Below, piece after piece: positions 34,835 through 43,570 of a stretch of DNA of 64,000 nt. This DNA comes from Clostridium sp. CX1. GTDB taxonomy: Bacteria; Bacillota; Clostridia; Clostridiales; Clostridiaceae. The notes under the pieces were generated by a model, which saw nothing but the letters and a program-made list of their open reading frames with translations, was not told the DNA's origin and did no database searches. Each line of letters opens with the position of its first letter. Within the stretch, counting starts at the first letter, position 1. The stretch spans positions 186,001-250,000 of the forward strand of contig NZ_JAODOO010000005.1 of NCBI RefSeq assembly GCF_025398335.1, in the 5' to 3' direction. The position numbers and the translations under genes were made by a program.

Positions 34835-36232
34835 CTAAACAACCTTCAATAAATATTTTTTCATGATTCTAACTGCCATATCTGAATTCTCTTCTGCTAA
34901 CAATCCCATAGCTGACATTATATACGTTTTGTCCATTAAATATTCAGGATTTTGTGGCTTTAAATGTGTAGGATCAGCTTTATCAAAGTTTCCTGCTTTT
35001 AATATCTCAGCAGGATGTTCACTATGAACCAGCACCCCACCTGTTCCTATTAGATACTTAACCTCTAATAAGTCCTTGCCTTCCTGAGAGTATACTACTC
35101 CACATGGAGTATATAAGGTTTCAAGAACCCCAACATGTCTTTCTAATGCTAACTCAGTTGCAACTTTAGCCATCGCTTCGTCGAACTTTATTTCCTCTTC
35201 TGTGGTTGGAACCATTCTTATATTCTCTGATCTATATTTACAGTTTTCCTCAACATCTACTGTTTTATCATCAAGATATTTCTGGATTTTTCTTGTTGTG
35301 GCCGCTTCCCATAATGCAACAGCAGAGTACCTCATTCCTAAATCACCTTCAACTGTTCTCTTTGCAAAAGGTTCCTGAAGTCCTCTTAATGTTACCCCTG
35401 CCTTTGAAGGCTCACCATCTGCTAGCGAATGCACATCGGTAGTTGCTCCTCCAATGTCAACCACAATTAAATCGCCTAACCCTTCTTCCTTATCAGTTCC
35501 CTCACTTAAAACTCTAGCAGCTTTAAGTACTGCAGCTGGAGTTGGCATTAAAATTCCGCTTATATAGTTTTCAGCATTTTTCATGCCCTTAGCTTCTATT
35601 ATTTTTTCCATAAATATTTTTCTTATTTCTTCTCTAGCAGGCTCAACATCTAAAACATTAAGCTTAGGCATTACATTACTAGTTATTTTATAAAACATAC
35701 CTGCATCTTTTAGTATTTTTTCTACATCATCTACTGCAACTTTATTTCCAGCTACAACTATTGGTACTTTCATTCCACTTTCCGCTAGCATCTTCGCATT
35801 ATGGATTATACAATCTTTGTTTCCTCCATCCGTTCCTCCAGCTAAAAGGATAATATCTAGTTTTGAATTTCTAATTTCCTCTATTTCCTTTGATGTCAGA
35901 TCATAACTATAAACATTTAATACTCTAGCTCCAGCTCCTAATGCAGCTCTTTTTGCTGCTTCAGCTGTAAGCTCTGGTACAAGTCCTATAGCAATCATTT
36001 TCAAACCACCTGCTGCAGAAGAACATGCTAACTTTTTAGTAAAATTGATTTCTTTACCCTTTAATTGACCCTCCAGTTTTTGAAAGGCGTTATCAAAGCC
36101 TACCATTATATCGTTTTCAATAGTAGTAATATCTTTAGCTGTAGCAATTATTTCTTCATTCTCTATATCTACGGCAGTAAGCTTAGTATAGGTGCTACCA
36201 AAATCTATGAGCAAGTAACTATCCAAATCCAT
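34835..36232 (-). CDS. mutL: MutL/GlmL reactivating ATPase-like protein of glutamate mutase
   Basis: An ASKHA-fold protein of about 465 residues, always found between the two glutamate mutase genes. The phosphate motif LIDFGSTYTKLTAVD is near residue 8, and GGTDGGN near 130 and VVDIGGATTDVHS near 255 complete the actin-like ATP site. It is thought to release damaged cobalamin from the mutase, though direct proof is limited. A GTG at 36250 opens a longer frame without a binding site. ATG at 36232 is close (2 nt) to AGGAG, and a TTG two codons later (36226) has the best spacing (8 nt), so the exact start is uncertain. Confidence 0.9.
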   Translation of the reverse strand: MDLDSYLLIDFGSTYTKLTAVDIENEEIIATAKDITTIENDIMVGFDNAFQKLEGQLKGKEINFTKKLACSSAAGGLKMIAIGLVPELTAEAAKRAALGAGARVLNVYSYDLTSKEIEEIRNSKLDIILLAGGTDGGNKDCIIHNAKMLAESGMKVPIVVAGNKVAVDDVEKILKDAGMFYKITSNVMPKLNVLDVEPAREEIRKIFMEKIIEAKGMKNAENYISGILMPTPAAVLKAARVLSEGTDKEEGLGDLIVVDIGGATTDVHSLADGEPSKAGVTLRGLQEPFAKRTVEGDLGMRYSAVALWEAATTRKIQKYLDDKTVDVEENCKYRSENIRMVPTTEEEIKFDEAMAKVATELALERHVGVLETLYTPCGVVYSQEGKDLLEVKYLIGTGGVLVHSEHPAEILKAGNFDKADPTHLKPQNPEYLMDKTYIMSAMGLLAEENSDMAVRIMKKYLLKVV

Positions 36233-36265
36233 CACTCCTGTTTTCCCCACAGAGGTTTATTTTTA

Positions 36266-36676
36266 TTAACCTTCTATTTTCAAATCAACCTTTAAATCCT
36301 CTATTGTAATTTCTGGTGATGTTCCAGGTGCGTATACTCTGTTAAATCCCATCTCCTTGAACTTTTGGTGAACATCTTCCCATTTTTGTTTTCCTACAAC
36401 TAAGTTTCCTCCTACATACATGAGAATTCCCTTAAGTCCAGCCTCATCGCACTTTTCTCTTAATCCTCTACAATCTATTTCTCCATGTCCATATAATGAA
36501 GATACTAATATTGCATCTGCATTAGTTTCTATTGCTGCATTTATAAAATCTTCTTGTGGAGAAAGAACTCCTATATTAACAACATTAAATCCTGCCTGCG
36601 TAAAAGAATGTTCCAATATCTTATTCCCAACAGCGTGGCAGTCTGAACCGATTACACCTATAACTAAAGTTTTCAT
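36266..36676 (-). CDS. mutS: Glutamate mutase sigma subunit (cobalamin-binding, methylaspartate mutase S)
   Basis: A 136-residue flavodoxin-like B12-binding protein. The base-off/His-on motif DxHxxG appears as SDCHAVGNK with His14 as the cobalt ligand, followed by [10 protein letters not shown] and the [11 protein letters not shown] and [10 protein letters not shown] loops that hold the nucleotide tail. It joins with MutE and adenosylcobalamin to make active glutamate mutase. It begins 18 bp after the GntR-type regulator gene and so lies in its transcript. It is not the DNA-repair MutS. Confidence 0.97.
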   Translation of the reverse strand: MKTLVIGVIGSDCHAVGNKILEHSFTQAGFNVVNIGVLSPQEDFINAAIETNADAILVSSLYGHGEIDCRGLREKCDEAGLKGILMYVGGNLVVGKQKWEDVHQKFKEMGFNRVYAPGTSPEITIEDLKVDLKIEG

Positions 36677-36694
36677 TATGAAACCCCCTGAAAA

Positions 36695-37672
36695 TTACTT
36701 TTGATATTTTAATTCTATGATTTTTGACTTTAGAGCTTTTACTGAGCTGTCATCAAGGCTATATAAAAATCTCATTATTTCCTTATCACCTTTAATATTT
36801 TCCTTTACATCGTTGTATCTACCAGGTGACACTATTATTACATCAGAGTTATTTATAACTTTTACCAACTCACTTTTTTCACTAGTATTTGTATATTGAA
36901 TATTTATATTGCCAAGTCCAGCTTTTTCTAGAGCACCTCTAGCTTTAAACATAAATTCTTGTGACATACACACAAATGCAAATCTAGTACTCTCTGGATA
37001 CCTAGCAATTTTAACTATAGTTTCTAAATCTACATTGATAGCTACACCAATTACCTCCTTCTTAAAAGGCTTGGTTAACTCTACAACTTCGTTAACATGA
37101 TTAAATGTAGCTATTATAACTTGAGATTTTTCTACAAGTTCTTTTGTTTCTTTATCTATGATTCTTATATCATCTAAGGTCAACGGAATTACACTCATAT
37201 TTGTGCTATCCGTTAACTGCTTACTAAACATTCTTGATTGTTCAATATTACATTCAACATATAGTGCCGTTATTTTACTCATTAATTCTTTCTTTTCTTT
37301 TACTCTTTGAGTGACTATTTCTAAAAATTCATCTACATCCATTCCTATTTCAAGAGCTTCTTCTAATCCAAGATCAACAAACTTAATTATCTTCTCTTTT
37401 ATATTTTGAGCTTTCCATGGGTTTGCCTCTTCTGCTACAAAAGTTCCTCTTCCCTGGTAAGATTTTAAAACTCCCTCTTGCTCTAGTTCATTATAAGCTG
37501 TACTAATTGTATTTCTGCTTACTTTTAACTTTTCAGATAACTCTCTCTCAGTTGGCATTTTATTTCCAACCTTTAAGAACCCATTCTTTATTAAGTCCAT
37601 GATTTGTTTTTTTACTTGCAAGTAAAGCGGAACGCCGCTCTCTTTATTTATTCTAATCTCTATAATAATCAC
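36695..37672 (-). CDS. GntR-family regulator of the glutamate fermentation operon
   Basis: The N-terminal winged helix is typical GntR (GVPLYLQVKKQIMDLI, KMPTERELSEKLKVSRNTISTAYNELEQEGVL, GRGTFVAEE). The remaining 230 residues form an unfamiliar alpha/beta domain and not the UTRA, FCD or aminotransferase type; segments such as SQVIIATFNHVNEV and NSDVIIVSPGRY look like a Rossmann-like effector domain. It is the first gene of the operon and probably controls it. An ATG at 37705 lies only about 5 nt after the predicted transcription start and inside a palindrome, so I prefer GTG at 37672 (326 residues), although its Shine-Dalgarno sequence is poor. Effector unknown. Confidence 0.75.
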   Translation of the reverse strand: MIIIEIRINKESGVPLYLQVKKQIMDLIKNGFLKVGNKMPTERELSEKLKVSRNTISTAYNELEQEGVLKSYQGRGTFVAEEANPWKAQNIKEKIIKFVDLGLEEALEIGMDVDEFLEIVTQRVKEKKELMSKITALYVECNIEQSRMFSKQLTDSTNMSVIPLTLDDIRIIDKETKELVEKSQVIIATFNHVNEVVELTKPFKKEVIGVAINVDLETIVKIARYPESTRFAFVCMSQEFMFKARGALEKAGLGNINIQYTNTSEKSELVKVINNSDVIIVSPGRYNDVKENIKGDKEIMRFLYSLDDSSVKALKSKIIELKYQK

Positions 37673-37691
37673 CCCAAAGTTTATTGGATTA

Positions 37692-37705
37692 ATGGACCAA
37701 TCCAT
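37692..37705. promoter_or_regulatory. Candidate GntR operator
   Basis: ATGGACCAATCCAT is an inverted repeat of 5-bp arms around 4 nt, placed about 5-18 nt after the predicted start of the operon mRNA. A matching half-site, ATGGAC, lies in the promoter spacer at 37735-37740. The pair could be bound by the encoded regulator. Confidence 0.5.
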
Positions 37706-37716
37706 TTTATAATTTT

Positions 37717-37745
37717 ATGATAGCACAGTATAGAATGGACATCAA
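37717..37745 (-). promoter_or_regulatory. Sigma-A promoter of the glutamate mutase operon
   Basis: TTGATG (37745-37740), a 17-nt spacer and TATCAT (37722-37717). The start point would be near 37710. It is the only good promoter seen before this 13-kb gene run. Confidence 0.65.
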
Positions 37746-37948
37746 TAATTTTCTAACAAAATTCAAATTTAAGAAAATTTTGTTATGAATTCACATATGG
37801 TTATTACTTATTCTGTATATATTAATAATTATTCATAGTTTATATTTCAGCTATTGGCACTGAAAACATTTAACTATTGGACTTTTATAAATCCATTCCT
37901 TAATATGGTACTAATAAATATTCAATTTTTAAAAATTTAGTCATGAAT

Positions 37949-38005
37949 AAAAAAGCAATAAAAGCTGCATTTTTTTACTGTAATATGCAGCTTTTATTGC
38001 TTTTT
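37949..38005 (-). terminator. Rho-independent terminator of cwlD
   Basis: AAAAAAGCAATAAAAGCTGCAT (37949-37970) pairs with the arm at 37985-38005, a 20-bp stem that overlaps the cwlD stop codon. A T-run follows on the minus strand. The symmetric A/T ends make it potentially bidirectional. Confidence 0.92.
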
Positions 38006-38726
38006 ATCCACCATAGTATGTATTTAAAGATTTTACTATAGATTCAGCTATTATATTTTGATACTCATCAGTGGTAAGCTTCTGCTCCTCACCAGGATTA
38101 GATAAAAATCCACATTCAATTAATATACTAGGCATATCATCATTAACCCTCAAGACTTTATAGGAGTCTAATGCCGGCTTCTCTTGTCTATTGTTATTTA
38201 TATCTAAGTCTTTTTTAAAGTTTTCTTGGACTATTCTAGCAAGTCTTTGGCTATCCTTATTTCTGGAGTACCACACCTGTGCTCCGTAATATCTAGTCTC
38301 AGGAAATGCGTTTAAATGTATACTAATAAACATATCACAGTTAGAATCCTTTTTAATTTTAACTCTGTTATTCAAGTCTTCTAACTTCTTTTTTCTTATT
38401 CTACCTTCGTCTTCGTATAATCCTCTATCGTCCTCTCTAGTCATTACTACTTTATAACCCTGTTTTTCTAGCTTATCCCTAAGCCTAGTGCTAATTTTTA
38501 GATTAATATCTTTTTCCAAAATGCCACTTTTTATTCCAGAGGCTCCTCCATCTACACCACCGTGTCCCGGATCTATAAGTATAATCCTATCTTCTTCACT
38601 ATTTATAAAATGGAACTTGTTTTTAGTTGTAGGCGTAGAATATTTTATGTTTGCATATAATACAGAAGTCATACCCAAGAAAATTACAAGTGTTATTAAT
38701 ATCAATTTTCTATTTCTATAGTTCAA
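38004..38726 (-). CDS. cwlD: N-acetylmuramoyl-L-alanine amidase CwlD
   Basis: A 240-residue protein with a signal-anchor helix (about residues 6-26) and an Amidase_3 domain. The zinc ligands are seen in ILIDPGHGGVDGG near residue 50 (His), the SGILEKDINL glutamate near 68 and ISIHLNAF near 135 (His); ILIECGFLSN near 200 supplies the catalytic Glu. In spore formers CwlD strips peptide side chains so that muramic-delta-lactam can form in the cortex. The start is TTG at 38726, 5 nt after GGGGGAGG. Its position after rpsI is common in clostridia. Confidence 0.92.
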   Translation of the reverse strand: MNYRNRKLILITLVIFLGMTSVLYANIKYSTPTTKNKFHFINSEEDRIILIDPGHGGVDGGASGIKSGILEKDINLKISTRLRDKLEKQGYKVVMTREDDRGLYEDEGRIRKKKLEDLNNRVKIKKDSNCDMFISIHLNAFPETRYYGAQVWYSRNKDSQRLARIVQENFKKDLDINNNRQEKPALDSYKVLRVNDDMPSILIECGFLSNPGEEQKLTTDEYQNIIAESIVKSLNTYYGG

Positions 38727-38813
38727 CCCATCCTCCCCCTTAATGATAACTTCCTATATATTTTATGCTTAATATGTGCTATTTAATTAATAATAATTTA
38801 ATATAAAATAAAA

Positions 38814-38839
38814 AAAAGAGAGGTTATTACCTCTCTTTT
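38814..38839 (-). terminator. Rho-independent terminator of rplM-rpsI
   Basis: AAAAGAGAGGT (38814-38824) pairs with ACCTCTCTTTT (38829-38839) and is followed by a run of eight T on the minus strand, directly after the rpsI stop codon. Confidence 0.93.
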
Positions 38840-38841
38840 CA

Positions 38842-39234
38842 TTATCTCTTTGAGAATTGTGGAGCTCTTCTAGCTTTCTTAAGACCGTATTTCTTTCTTT
38901 CCTTCATTCTTGGATCTCTTGTTAAGAAACCAGCTTTCTTAAGTTCTGGCTTTAAGCTTTCATCTGCTTTTAAAAGAGCTCTTGATATACCGTGTCTTAT
39001 AGCTCCTGCCTGACCAGTATATCCACCACCATGAACATTTACTAAAACGTCGAATTTCTCTTTAGTTTCAGTTAAAACTAATGGTTGGTTAACTATTACT
39101 CTTAAAGTTTCCAATCCAAAAAAGTTTTCTATATCTCTCTTATTTATTATTACTCTACCTTCTCCAGGTACAAGTCTTACTCTCGCAACAGATTTCTTTC
39201 TTCTTCCTGTTCCAAAATATTGCACTTTAGCCAT
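38842..39234 (-). CDS. rpsI: 30S ribosomal protein S9
   Basis: The 130 residues match bacterial S9. The protein starts with [13 protein letters not shown], has [22 protein letters not shown] in the middle, and ends in the basic tail [12 protein letters not shown] whose last Lys-Arg reaches the P-site tRNA. It follows rplM by 25 bp in the usual rplM-rpsI pair. Confidence 0.98.
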   Translation of the reverse strand: MAKVQYFGTGRRKKSVARVRLVPGEGRVIINKRDIENFFGLETLRVIVNQPLVLTETKEKFDVLVNVHGGGYTGQAGAIRHGISRALLKADESLKPELKKAGFLTRDPRMKERKKYGLKKARRAPQFSKR

Positions 39235-39259
39235 TTTTTCTCCTCCTTCCAGCTTCCAA

Positions 39260-39694
39260 TTAATATCTTAATTCTAATACTTCTGGTTTTTGAGCTTCAT
39301 TATTGTGCTCAGCACCTCTGTATACTTTTAGCTTCTTAAGCATTTGTCTTCCTAATACTCCCTTTGGAAGCATTCTTCTAACAGCTTCACTGAATACAAA
39401 CTCAGGCTTCTTTGCTATAGCTTCTCTATATGGAGTCTCTTTTAATCCACCTGGATATAATGAGTGGTGTCTTAACATTTTTTGATCTAATTTTTTACCA
39501 GTTAAAACAACCTTTTCTGCATTAATTATTATAACAAAATCTCCAGTATCTACGTGTGGTGTAAATGTAGGTTTGTTCTTTCCTCTTAAAATTGAAGCAA
39601 CTTGACTTGCTACTCTTCCTAATGGCTTTCCAGCAGCATCAACAACATACCATTTTCTTTCAACTTCTTGTGTTTTTGCTATGTATGATTTCAT
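39260..39694 (-). CDS. rplM: 50S ribosomal protein L13
   Basis: This early assembly protein of the large subunit has 144 residues from ATG at 39694, 7 nt after GGAGG; a longer frame to 39724 reads through that site. The segments [30 protein letters not shown] and [13 protein letters not shown] are standard L13. It has its own strong promoter and a structured leader, the place where Firmicutes L13 leaders are found. Confidence 0.98.
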   Translation of the reverse strand: MKSYIAKTQEVERKWYVVDAAGKPLGRVASQVASILRGKNKPTFTPHVDTGDFVIIINAEKVVLTGKKLDQKMLRHHSLYPGGLKETPYREAIAKKPEFVFSEAVRRMLPKGVLGRQMLKKLKVYRGAEHNNEAQKPEVLELRY

Positions 39695-39741
39695 CATTTT
39701 CCCTCCCTGAATTCTTCTATACAAAATACGTTTCTATATAT

Positions 39742-39766
39742 AAAGATCCGGGGCTAGTGGATCTTT
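39742..39766 (-). ncRNA. Hairpin in the rplM leader, possible L13 leader
   Basis: AAAGATCC (39766-39759) pairs with GGATCTTT (39749-39742) around 9 nt, inside the leader of about 90 nt before rplM. Position fits the L13 autoregulatory leaders of Firmicutes, but I cannot confirm the consensus. It is upstream of the gene and downstream of its promoter, so it is not simply the truA terminator, although it could act as an attenuator. Confidence 0.45.
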
Positions 39767-39791
39767 TATACTTTAGATACAAACACATAAT

Positions 39792-39820
39792 ATTATAATA
39801 CAATCTGCCTGGCGTGTCAA
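39792..39820 (-). promoter_or_regulatory. Strong sigma-A promoter of rplM-rpsI
   Basis: TTGACA (39820-39815), a 17-nt spacer and TATAAT (39797-39792): both hexamers are perfect consensus, as expected for a ribosomal protein operon. Start near 39785. Confidence 0.88.
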
Positions 39821-39844
39821 TATAATTCATTATATAAATAACTT

Positions 39845-40579
39845 CTAATAAAATACTTCTTCTAGACACAGTCCGCTAGCAGGGACAGATTTTCCGGCTT
39901 TAGTTCTATCCTTAGATTTAAGTATTTCTACTAAATACTTTGGCTCAAATCTACCTACTCCTACCTCTAGCAAGGTACCGACCATTATTCTTACCATGTT
40001 ATATAAAAACCCATCACCTACAATAGTAAATTTAATAACATTCTCATCTTCTACTATGTTAACTTGACTTATTGTTCTAACAGAAGTTTTTACACTACTT
40101 CCACTTTTTTTAAAAGCAGAAAAATCATGTGTTCCTATAAAGTTCTTCGCTGCTTCTTTCATTTTATCTATATCTAAATCTCGGTGAAAATAATAGACAT
40201 AGTTTCTCCCGATAGCAGGCCTTTGTTTTGCCAACATGACAGTATAAACATATCTCTTGCCTGTACTATCATACCTTGCATGAAAATCTAAATCAACTTC
40301 TTCAGATTTTATTATAACAATATCATCTGGTAAAAAACTATTTAAGGCTTTCTTAAATCTTTCAGAAGGAACTTTACTCTCAGTAAGAAAGTTACATACA
40401 AATCCTTTTGCATGAACTCCAGCATCAGTTCTACTAGAACCTATTACTTCAGAAAATACCCCTGTCACTCTTTCTACTGCCTCTTCAATTTTTTGCTGAA
40501 TTGTAATTTCCTTGCTCTGTTTTTGCCATCCAGCATAATTAGATCCATCATACTCTATTACTAATTTTATATTTCTCAT
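39845..40579 (-). CDS. truA: tRNA pseudouridine(38-40) synthase
   Basis: TruA makes pseudouridine at positions 38-40 in the anticodon arm of tRNAs. It has 244 residues from the ATG at 40579, which overlaps the ecfT stop codon by one base (TAATG); the open frame to 40621 is overlap inside ecfT. The catalytic aspartate is in SSRTDAGVHAKG near residue 53. YDGSNYAGWQKQ at the start and GDGFLYNMVRIMVGTL near 195 are typical. Placement after the ECF genes and before rplM is conserved in Firmicutes. Confidence 0.96.
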   Translation of the reverse strand: MRNIKLVIEYDGSNYAGWQKQSKEITIQQKIEEAVERVTGVFSEVIGSSRTDAGVHAKGFVCNFLTESKVPSERFKKALNSFLPDDIVIIKSEEVDLDFHARYDSTGKRYVYTVMLAKQRPAIGRNYVYYFHRDLDIDKMKEAAKNFIGTHDFSAFKKSGSSVKTSVRTISQVNIVEDENVIKFTIVGDGFLYNMVRIMVGTLLEVGVGRFEPKYLVEILKSKDRTKAGKSVPASGLCLEEVFY

Positions 40580-41385
40580 TATACCCACATCCTGCTCAAT
40601 ATAGATATAAACACTAAGCATAGCATAGCAGTAGATGCTATAACATCCCTGCTAGTTAACTTTAATTGCTTCATTCTAGTTCTTCCTTCTCCCCCTCTAT
40701 AACATCTTGCTTCCATAGCCATGGCTAATTCATCAGCTCTTCTAAAGGAACTAATAAAAAGTGGAACTAGTATAGGAATTAAGTTTTTAGCTCTTTGAAT
40801 AAGGTTTCCAGATTCAAAATCTGCTCCTCTTGCCATTTGAGCTTTCATAATTTTATCAGTTTCATCCATTAAAGTTGGTATAAATCTAAGGGCAATAGTC
40901 ATCATCATTGCTAATTCGTGAGCAGGTACTCCTACCTTTTTTAACGGATTTAAAAGCTTTTCAATTCCGTCGGTTAATTCAATTGGTGATGTGGTTAAAG
41001 TAAGCAAGGAGGTTCCTATTATTAAAAATACTAGTCTTAGAATCATGAATGCAGCTAAAATTAATCCCTCTTTATATATAGTTATAAACCTCCAGTGAAA
41101 TAACGGAGGATTTGCTCCTTCTGTCATAAGTAGATTTAATATTGCAGTGATAAGTACTAGTATTAATATGGGCTTAAGTCCTTTATAAATATACCTAAAT
41201 TGCACCTTGGAAATAACTATTGCAACAAAGGTAAATAAAGTTATAAATATATAACCTTTAAAACTATTTACAATAAATAAATCAATTATATATATTAAAG
41301 ATATTAAAATTTTAACTCTTGGATCTAATTTATGTACAAACGAATCACCTGGAACATATTGACCTATGGTAATATCTTTAATCAT
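40579..41385 (-). CDS. ecfT: ECF transporter transmembrane subunit T
   Basis: EcfT couples the two ATPases to exchangeable vitamin-binding S components. The 268 residues hold about five to six membrane helices (roughly 25-60, 65-90, 105-130 and 240-265). Two cytoplasmic coupling helices carry the Ala-Arg-Gly and Ala-Arg-Cys type motifs, seen as AQMARGADFE near residue 185 and AMEARCYRGG near 225. No S component is encoded here, as expected for the shared group II module. It follows ecfA2 by 12 bp. Confidence 0.95.
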   Translation of the reverse strand: MIKDITIGQYVPGDSFVHKLDPRVKILISLIYIIDLFIVNSFKGYIFITLFTFVAIVISKVQFRYIYKGLKPILILVLITAILNLLMTEGANPPLFHWRFITIYKEGLILAAFMILRLVFLIIGTSLLTLTTSPIELTDGIEKLLNPLKKVGVPAHELAMMMTIALRFIPTLMDETDKIMKAQMARGADFESGNLIQRAKNLIPILVPLFISSFRRADELAMAMEARCYRGGEGRTRMKQLKLTSRDVIASTAMLCLVFISILSRMWV

Positions 41386-41397
41386 TTGCTAGCTCTC

Positions 41398-42252
41398 CTA
41401 ACCTTTATTTAGTATTTTGAGTATTTCCAGTTTAGCCTGTTCCACAGTAAATATATCTTCAGGTATACTCATTCCTAAATTTTTAAGTCTTCTTACAAGA
41501 TAGGTTACCTGTGGCACTGCAAGACCTACACTTTCTAATGTATCTATTTCCCTAAATACCTTAGCTGGTGGCCCATCTAGTATACACTGTCCTTTATGCA
41601 TAACTAATATTCTATCAGCTAGTTTTGCTACGTCTTCCATACTATGTGAAACAAGAATTATAGTCATTTTATACTCATTATGCAGCCTCTTTATCTGTCC
41701 TAAAATATCATCTCTTCCTTTAGGATCCAGTCCTGCAGTAGGCTCATCTAATATTAAAACCTTTGGCTCCATAGCCACAACTCCAGCAATTGCTACTCTT
41801 CTCTTCTGACCACCACTTAATTCAAAAGGGGACTTGTCTTTATAACTCTCATAGTCTAAACCAACCATATTCATGGCTCTTTTTACTCTTTTATTTATCT
41901 CATCATCACTTAGCCCCAAATTTTTAGGACCGAAAGCAATGTCTTTTTCTATAGTTTCTTCAAATAATTGATATTCGGGATACTGAAAAACTAGACCTAC
42001 CTTCTTTCTAATGGAACTTAGGTTAATCTTTTTTTCAGTAATATCTACATCTTCTATTATTATCTTGCCTGAATTAGGTTTTAAAAGACCATTTATGTGT
42101 TGGATAAGCGTAGACTTTCCTGAACCAGTATGACCGATTAAGGCAATAAATTCACCTGTATTAATATTGATAGTTACATTATCAAGTGCCTTTTTTTCAA
42201 AGGGAGAGCCTTTCATATATATATGAGTTAAATTCTCTATTTTAATCGACAT
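41398..42252 (-). CDS. ecfA2: ECF transporter ATP-binding subunit A2
   Basis: An ABC ATPase of 284 residues with Walker [10 protein letters not shown] near residue 39, Q-loop [12 protein letters not shown], signature [16 protein letters not shown] near 143, Walker [14 protein letters not shown] and the switch histidine in ILVSHSMED. The LFEET sequence after the Q-loop is the EcfA2 mark. It overlaps the end of ecfA1 by 16 bp, and the two form the A1-A2 heterodimer of a vitamin transporter. Confidence 0.95.
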   Translation of the reverse strand: MSIKIENLTHIYMKGSPFEKKALDNVTININTGEFIALIGHTGSGKSTLIQHINGLLKPNSGKIIIEDVDITEKKINLSSIRKKVGLVFQYPEYQLFEETIEKDIAFGPKNLGLSDDEINKRVKRAMNMVGLDYESYKDKSPFELSGGQKRRVAIAGVVAMEPKVLILDEPTAGLDPKGRDDILGQIKRLHNEYKMTIILVSHSMEDVAKLADRILVMHKGQCILDGPPAKVFREIDTLESVGLAVPQVTYLVRRLKNLGMSIPEDIFTVEQAKLEILKILNKG

Positions 42253-43082
42253 AATTCATCCACCATCTCATCTATTGTTAATATATCTTTTCTTATATCA
42301 ATTCCACTATTTTTAAGCTCATAAGCTAATTCTGTCATTTGAGGGACATCTAGTCCTATATTTTGCATTTTACTTACATTTGGGAAAACAGACTTAGGAT
42401 TGCCTTCCATTATAATTTTTCCTTCATCCATAACAATTATTCTATCTGCTTCAACAGCCTCTTCCATATAATGAGTAATTAATACTATAGTTATGCCATG
42501 TTTGCCATTAAGCTCTTTTATAGAACTTATAACTTCTTTTCTACCTGACGGATCAAGCATAGCAGTAGATTCATCAAATATTATGCACTCTGGTCTCATT
42601 GCTAATACTCCAGCTATAGCTACCCTTTGTTTCTGGCCTCCAGACAACAAATGAGGTGCATGCCTCCTGTAGTCCTGCATATTTACGCTTTTTAATGACT
42701 CATCAACTCTTTGTTTAATCTCAGTAGGCTCAACTCCTAAGTTTTCTGGACCAAAAGCTACATCTTCTTCAACTATAGTAGCAACAATTTGGTTATCTGG
42801 ATTCTGAAATACCATACCAGCTTTGTTTCTTATATCCCAGATATTTCTTTCATCTGATGTATCAAGTTTATCTACGTATACTTTTCCATCGTATGGAACC
42901 AGCAGTGCGTTCATATGCTTAGCTATAGTAGATTTACCCGATCCATTTCTGCCTAATATCACAAGAAATTCCCCTTTATTTACCTGTAGATTAACGCCAT
43001 TTAAAGCTAATTTCCCATCATCTTTATCACTAGAAGCATATCTATAAATAACACCATTACACTCTATCATCTTATCCTCCAT
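42237..43082 (-). CDS. ecfA1: ECF transporter ATP-binding subunit A1
   Basis: An ABC ATPase of about 281 residues: Walker [11 protein letters not shown]-loop [16 protein letters not shown] (typical EcfA1), signature [17 protein letters not shown], Walker [14 protein letters not shown] and switch histidine in VLITHYMEE. Walker B ends in Asp-Glu-Ser where most have Asp-Glu-Pro or Ala; the catalytic glutamate is kept. ATG at 43082 follows AGAGG by 7 nt; ATG at 43070 follows GGAGG by 5 nt and is an equal candidate. It starts the ecfA1-ecfA2-ecfT-truA unit after the rplQ terminator. Confidence 0.94.
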   Translation of the reverse strand: MEDKMIECNGVIYRYASSDKDDGKLALNGVNLQVNKGEFLVILGRNGSGKSTIAKHMNALLVPYDGKVYVDKLDTSDERNIWDIRNKAGMVFQNPDNQIVATIVEEDVAFGPENLGVEPTEIKQRVDESLKSVNMQDYRRHAPHLLSGGQKQRVAIAGVLAMRPECIIFDESTAMLDPSGRKEVISSIKELNGKHGITIVLITHYMEEAVEADRIIVMDEGKIIMEGNPKSVFPNVSKMQNIGLDVPQMTELAYELKNSGIDIRKDILTIDEMVDELCRLK

Positions 43083-43141
43083 GGGAACACCTCTCAAACT
43101 TAATGAAGCATTAAAGAAACTTTTATAAATTATAGCAAAAC

Positions 43142-43169
43142 GGGGATTAAGTTAGTTTACTTAATCCCC
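43142..43169 (-). terminator. Terminator after rplQ
   Basis: A perfect 11-bp stem GGGGATTAAGT (43142-43152) with ACTTAATCCCC (43159-43169), followed by GTTTTGC on the minus strand. The short T-run suggests partial readthrough into the ECF genes. Confidence 0.8.
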
Positions 43170-43175
43170 TGTATA

Positions 43176-43517
43176 TTATACTAACTCTAGTATAACTAAT
43201 TCAGCTCCGTCGCCTCTTCTTGGACCTACTTTATACATTCTAGTATATCCACCATTTCTTTCAGCATACTTAGGAGCTACATTATCAAATAAGTTTCTTA
43301 CAACTTCCTCTTCTGTTACGAAAGAAAGCACCTGTCTTCTAGCATGAAGATCTCCTCTTTTTGCAAGAGTGATCATTTTCTCAGCTAAATTTTTAGTTTC
43401 CTTTGCTCTAGTCTCTGTTGTTTCGATTTTTCCATGCTTTAAGAAACTAGTAACAAGGTTTCTAAGCATTGCTCTTCTTTGGTCAGTTGGACGACCTAAT
43501 TTACGATATCCTGCCAT
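43176..43517 (-). CDS. rplQ: 50S ribosomal protein L17
   Basis: The 113 residues match the compact bacterial L17: [24 protein letters not shown] at the start, [21 protein letters not shown], and [20 protein letters not shown] at the end. It lies near the peptide exit tunnel. It closes the alpha operon after rpoA, as is usual. Confidence 0.98.
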   Translation of the reverse strand: MAGYRKLGRPTDQRRAMLRNLVTSFLKHGKIETTETRAKETKNLAEKMITLAKRGDLHARRQVLSFVTEEEVVRNLFDNVAPKYAERNGGYTRMYKVGPRRGDGAELVILELV

Positions 43518-43570
43518 CTCTATACCTCCTTACCTTGACTTTTCTCTGAGTATATAAATATAATCCGATT

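Noticed and set aside
36266-36676. Name mutS suggesting DNA mismatch repair.
   Set aside because: The 136-residue protein has the DxHxxG cobalamin motif and is the glutamate mutase small subunit.
39742-39766. Hairpin read as the terminator of truA.
   Set aside because: It lies downstream of the rplM promoter, inside the rplM leader, and has a poor U-run; an attenuator or leader role is more likely.
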